A stretch of DNA of 64,000 nucleotides from Chlorocebus sabaeus (Eukaryota > Chordata > Mammalia > Primates > Cercopithecidae), in assembly GCF_047675955.1 (NCBI RefSeq), contig NW_027327637.1:1-64000 (forward strand), written 5' to 3'. Of the stretch, positions 60,001 to 64,000 are shown piece by piece. Below the pieces are notes generated by a model. That model was not told the origin of the DNA. It did no database searches and saw nothing but the letters and a program-made list of their open reading frames with translations. Made by a program: the position numbers and the translations under genes. Each line of letters opens with the position of its first letter. Position 1 is the stretch's first letter.

Positions 60001-63000
60001 GTTCTTGTGTAATTGGCAAAGGGATATTTGGAAGCCCTTAGAGGGCTATGGTGAAAAAGGAAATATCTTCCGTTCAAAACTGGAAAGAAGCTTTCTGAGA
60101 AACTGCTCTGTGTTCTGTTAATTCATCTCACAGAGTTACATGTTTAACTTCTAGAAGCCTTTCGCTAAGGCTGTTCTTGTGGAATTGGCAAAGGGATATT
60201 TGGAAGCCCATAGAGGGCTATGGAGAAAAAGGAAATATCTTCCGTTCAAAACTGGAAAGAAGCTTTCTGAGAAACTGTTCTATGTTCTGTTAATTCATCT
60301 CACAGAGTTACATCTTTCCCTTCAAGAAGCCTTTCCCTAAGGCTGTTCTTGTGGAATTGGCAAAGGGATATTTGGAAGCCCATAGAGGGCTATGGTGAAA
60401 AAGGAAATATCTTCCGTTCAAAACTGGAAAGAAGCTTTCTGAGAAACTGCTCTGTGTTCTGTTAATTCATCTCACAGAGTTACATCTTTCCCTTCAAGAA
60501 GCCTTTCGCTAAGCCTGTTCTTGTGGAATTGGCAAAGGGATATTTGGAAGCCCATAGAGGGCTATGGTGAAAAAGGAAATATCTTCCGTTGAAAACTGGA
60601 ATGAAGCTTTCTGAGAAACTGCTCTGTGTTCTTTTAATTCATCTCACAGAATTACATCTTTCCCTTCAAGAAGCCTTTCGCTAAGGCTCTTCTTGTGGAA
60701 TTGGCAAAGGGATATTTGGAAGCCCATGGAGGGCTATGGTGAAAAAGGAAATATCTTCCGTTCAAAAGTGGAAAGAAGCTTTCTGAGAAACTGCTCTGTG
60801 TTCTGTTAATTCATCTAGCAGAGTTACATCTCTTCCTTCAAGAAGCCTTTCGCTAAGGCTGTTCTTGTGGAATTGGCAAAGGGATATTTGGAAGCCCATA
60901 GATTGCTATGGTGAAAAAGTAAATATCTTCCGTTCAAAACTGGAAAGAAGCTTTCTGAGAAACTGCTCTGTGTTCTGTTAATTCATCTCACAGAGTTACA
61001 TCTTTCCCTTCAAGAAGTCTTTCGCTAAGGCTGTTCTTGTGGAATTGGCAAAGGGATATTTTGAAGCCCTTAGAGGGCTATGGTGAAAAAGGAAATATCT
61101 TCCGTTCAAAACTGGAAAGAACCTTTCTGAGAAACTGCTCTGTGTTCTGTTAATTCATCTCACATAGTTACATCTTTCCCTTCAAGAAGCCTTTCGCTAA
61201 GGCTGTTCTTGTGGAATTGGCAAAGGGATATTTGGAAACCCATAGAGGGCTATGTTGAAAAAGGAAATATCTTCCGTTCAAAACTGGAGAGAAGCTTTCT
61301 GAGAAACTGCTCTGTGTTCTGTTAATTCATCTCACAGAGTTACATCTTTACCTTCAAGAAGCCTTTCGCTAAGGCTGTTCTTGTGGAATTGGCAAAGGGA
61401 TATTTCGAAGCCCATAGAGGGCTATGGTGAAAAAGGAAATATCTTCCGTTCAAAACTGGAAAGAAGCTTTCTGAGAAACTGCTCTGTGTTCTGTTAATTC
61501 ATCTCACAGAGTTACATCTTTCCCTTCAAGAAGCCTTTCGCTAAGGCTCTTCTTGTGGAATTGGCAAAGGGATATTTGGAAGCCCTTAGAGGGCTATGGT
61601 GAAAAACGAAATATCTTCCGTTCAAAATTGGAAAGAAGCTTTCTGAGAAACTGCTCTGTGTTCTGTTAATTCATCCCACAGAGTTACATCTTTCCCTTCA
61701 AGAAGTCTTTCGCTAAGGCTGTTCTTGTGGAATTGGCAAAGGGATATTTGGAAGCCCATAGAGGGCTATGGTGAAAAAGGAAATATCTTCCGTTCAAAAC
61801 TGGAAAGAAGCTTTCTGAGAAACTGCTCTGTGTTCTGTTAATTCATCTCACAGAGTTACATCTTTAACTTCAAGAAGCCTTTCGCTAAGGCTGTTCTTGT
61901 GGAACTGGCAAAGGGATATTTGGAAGCCCATAGAGGGCTATGTTGAAAAAGGAAATATCTTCCGTTCAAACGTGGAAAGAAGCTTTCTGAGAAACTGCTC
62001 TGTGTTCTGTTAATTCATCTCACAGAGTTACATCTTTCCCTTCAAGAAGCCTTTCGCTAAGGCTGTTCTTGTGGAATTGGCAAAGGGATATTTGCAAGCC
62101 CATAGAGGGCTATGGTGAAAAAGGAAATATCTTCCGTTCAAAACTGGAAAGAAGCTTTCTGAGAAACTGCTCTGTGTTCTGTTAATTCATCTCACAGAGT
62201 TACATCTTTCCCTTCAAGAAGCCTTTCGCTAAGGCTGTTCTTGTGCAATTGGCAAATTGATATTTGGAAGCCCATAGAGGGCTATGTTGAAAAAGGAAAT
62301 ATCTTCCGTTCAAAACTGGAAAGAAGCTTTCTGAGAAACTGCTCTGTGTTCTGTTAATTCATCTCAACGAGTTACATCTTTCCCTTCAAGAAGCCTTTCG
62401 CTTAGGCTGTTCTTGTGGAATTGGCAAAGGGATATTTGGAAGCCCATAGAGGGCTATGTTGAAAAAGGAAATATCTTCCGTTCAAAACTGGAAAGAAGCT
62501 TTCTGAGAAACTGCTCTGTGTTCTGTTAATTCATCTCACAGAGTTACATCTTTCCCTTCAGGAAGCCTTTCGCTAAGGCTGTTCTTGTGGAATTGGCAAA
62601 GGGATATTTGGAAGCCCATAGAGGGCTATGGTGAAAAAGGAAATATCTTCCGTTCAAAACTGGAAAGAAGCTTTCTGAGAAACTGCTCTGTGTTCTGTTA
62701 ATTCATCTCACAGAGTTACATCTTTCCCTTCAAGAAGCCTTTCGCTAACGCTGTTATTGTGGAATTGGCAAAGGGATATTTGGAAGCCCATAGAGGGCTA
62801 TGGTGAAAAAGGAAATATCTTCCGTTCAAAACTGGAAAGAAGCTTTCTGAGAAACTGCTCTGTGTTCTGTTAATTCATCTCACAGAGTTACATCTTTCCC
62901 TTCAAGAAGCCTTTCGCTAAGGCTGTTCTTGTGGAATTGGCAAAGGGATATTTGGAAGCACATAGAGGGCTATGGTGAAAAAGGAAATATCTTCCGTTCA

Positions 63001-64000
63001 AAACTGGAAAGAAGCTTTCTGAGAAACTGCTCTGTGTTCTGTTAATTCATCTCACAGAGTTACATCTTTAACTTCAAGAAGCCTTTCGCTAAGGCTGTTC
63101 TTGTGGAATTGGCAAAGGGATATTTGGAAGCCCATAGAGGGCTATGGTGAAAAAGGAAATATCTTCCGTTCAAAACTGGAAAGAAGCTTTCTGAGAAACT
63201 GCTCTGTGTTCTGTTAATTCATCTCACAGAGTTACATCTTTCCCTTCAAGAAGCCTTTCGCTAAGGCTGTTCTTGTGGAATTGGCAAAGGGATATTTGGA
63301 AGCCCATAGAGGGCTATGGAGAAAAAGGAAATATCTTCCGTTCAAAAGTGGAAAGAAGCTTTCTGAGAAACTGCTCTGTGTTCTGTTAATTCATATCACA
63401 GAGTTACATCTTTCCCTTCAAGAAGCCTTTCGCTAAGGCTGTTCTTGTGGAATTGGCAAAGGGATATTTGGAAGCCCATAGAGGGCTATGGTGAAAAAGG
63501 AAATATCTTCCGTTCAAAACTGGAAAGAAGCTTTCTGAGAAACTGCTCTGTGTTCTGTTAATTCATCTCACAGAGTTACATCTTTAACTTCAAGAAGCCT
63601 TTCGCTAAGCCTGTTCTTGTGGAATTGGCAAACGGATATTTGGAAGCCCATAGAGGGCTATGGAGAAAAAGGAAATATCTTCCGTTCAAAACTGGAAAGA
63701 AGCTTTCTGAGAAACTGCTCTGTGTTCTGTTAATTCATCTCACAGAGTTACATCTTTCCCTTCAAGAAGCCTTTCGCTAAGGCTGTTCTTGTGGAATTGG
63801 CAAAGGGATATTTGGAAGCCCATAGAGGTCTATGGAGAAAAAGGAAATATCTTCCGTTCAAAACTGGAAAGAAGCTTTCTGAGAAACTGTTCTATGTTCT
63901 GTTAATTCATCTCACAGAGTTACATTTTTCCCTTCAAGAAGCCTTTCGCTAAGGCTGTTCTTGTGGAATTGGCAAAGGGATATTTGGAAGCCCATAGAGG
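57031..64000 (+). repeat. Right-end stretch with diverged 26-monomer periodicity
   Basis: Monomers are mostly near consensus. Markers from about 55.9 kb recur at offset 4472 (exactly 26 monomers): GGAATGAAG (56126 to 60598), CTAGCAG (56343 to 60815), TTTCGAAG (56931 to 61403), GAACTGG (57430 to 61902), CAACGAG (57893 to 62365) and TAACGCTG (58275 to 62747). Many single-base changes differ between the copies, and one later marker (GGAGAA with TTCTATG, about 59.5 to 63.8 kb) fits an offset of 4300, suggesting loss of one monomer. The unit appears older than the others. Confidence 0.65.

Larger units (their letters stand above)
1..64000 (+). repeat. Alpha-satellite (alphoid) tandem array, 172-bp monomers, spans whole window
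   Basis: Direct reading shows one motif of 172 bp repeated head-to-tail from the first to the last base, about 372 copies, both ends cut mid-monomer. Most copies differ from the consensus at zero to a few positions. The motif contains the landmarks of primate alpha satellite in order: the ACAGAGTT block, the GGATATTTGGA block, the CTATGGTGAAAAAGGAAATATCTTC block, then the segment where the CENP-B box lies in B-type monomers. Length 172 rather than 171, a HindIII site (AAGCTT) in nearly every copy, and a single monomer family match what I recall of African green monkey alpha satellite. Known role of the family: centromeric DNA that packages CENP-A nucleosomes. No strand switch, transposon or non-satellite insert was seen anywhere. 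The species is inferred; another guenon is possible. Confidence 0.97.

Noticed and set aside
61950..61990. TTCAAACGTGG as another CENP-B box
   Set aside because: It lacks both the TTCG core in register and CGGG, so it fails several essential positions.
1..64000. CRISPR array
   Set aside because: The repeats are regularly spaced, but there are no unique spacers; the full 172-bp period is the repeat, and it matches alpha satellite.
1..64000. Human or great-ape alphoid higher-order array
   Set aside because: The monomer is 172 bp with a uniform sequence and none of the alternating divergent monomer types of human higher-order repeats; it resembles the Old World monkey consensus instead.

Overview
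The whole 64 kb window is primate centromeric alpha-satellite DNA: about 372 head-to-tail copies of one 172-bp monomer, all in the same orientation. I found no gene, RNA gene, transposon, inversion or unique sequence. The monomer aligns along its length with the primate alphoid consensus. From memory it matches the classical African green monkey alpha satellite: 172 bp, one HindIII site per monomer, and a single near-uniform monomer family rather than the dimers of macaques and baboons. The likely source is therefore a centromere of Chlorocebus or a close guenon. The species call is recognition, not a database search.

Within this uniform array, shared single-base and one-base-deletion variants reveal nested larger duplications. 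Left half (about 1-27,100): a 24-monomer unit (861-4986) recurs with ten extra monomers inserted (4987 onward). A segment of about 13.2 kb (about 3.1-16.3 kb) is then repeated in tandem as a 10.66-kb version (about 16.3-27.0 kb) that differs mainly by 4-monomer and 11-monomer length changes. Smaller 11-mer (9285-13066) and 12-mer (about 12.5-16.3 kb) tandem duplications are nested inside. The middle (about 27.1-31.3 kb) is less ordered. A diverged further copy of the left-half material lies at about 31.3-33.6 kb.

Right half (about 33.7-57.0 kb): 15-monomer and 25-monomer units, and a segment of about 7.4-7.7 kb, are duplicated around a 4-monomer cassette that also occurs twice in the left half. 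The last 7 kb is closer to consensus but keeps a diverged 26-monomer periodicity (offset 4472) with the preceding stretch.

The most interesting finding concerns CENP-B. Four monomers, all copies of one ancestral monomer, carry a sequence matching every essential base of the CENP-B box (3341-3357, 9186-9202, 16577-16593, 21734-21750). None of the other roughly 368 monomers does, although at least 16 are one base short. These boxes appear to have multiplied only by segmental duplication, and all lie in the left 22 kb. Short open frames of 68-95 codons are read-through of the satellite and not genes.
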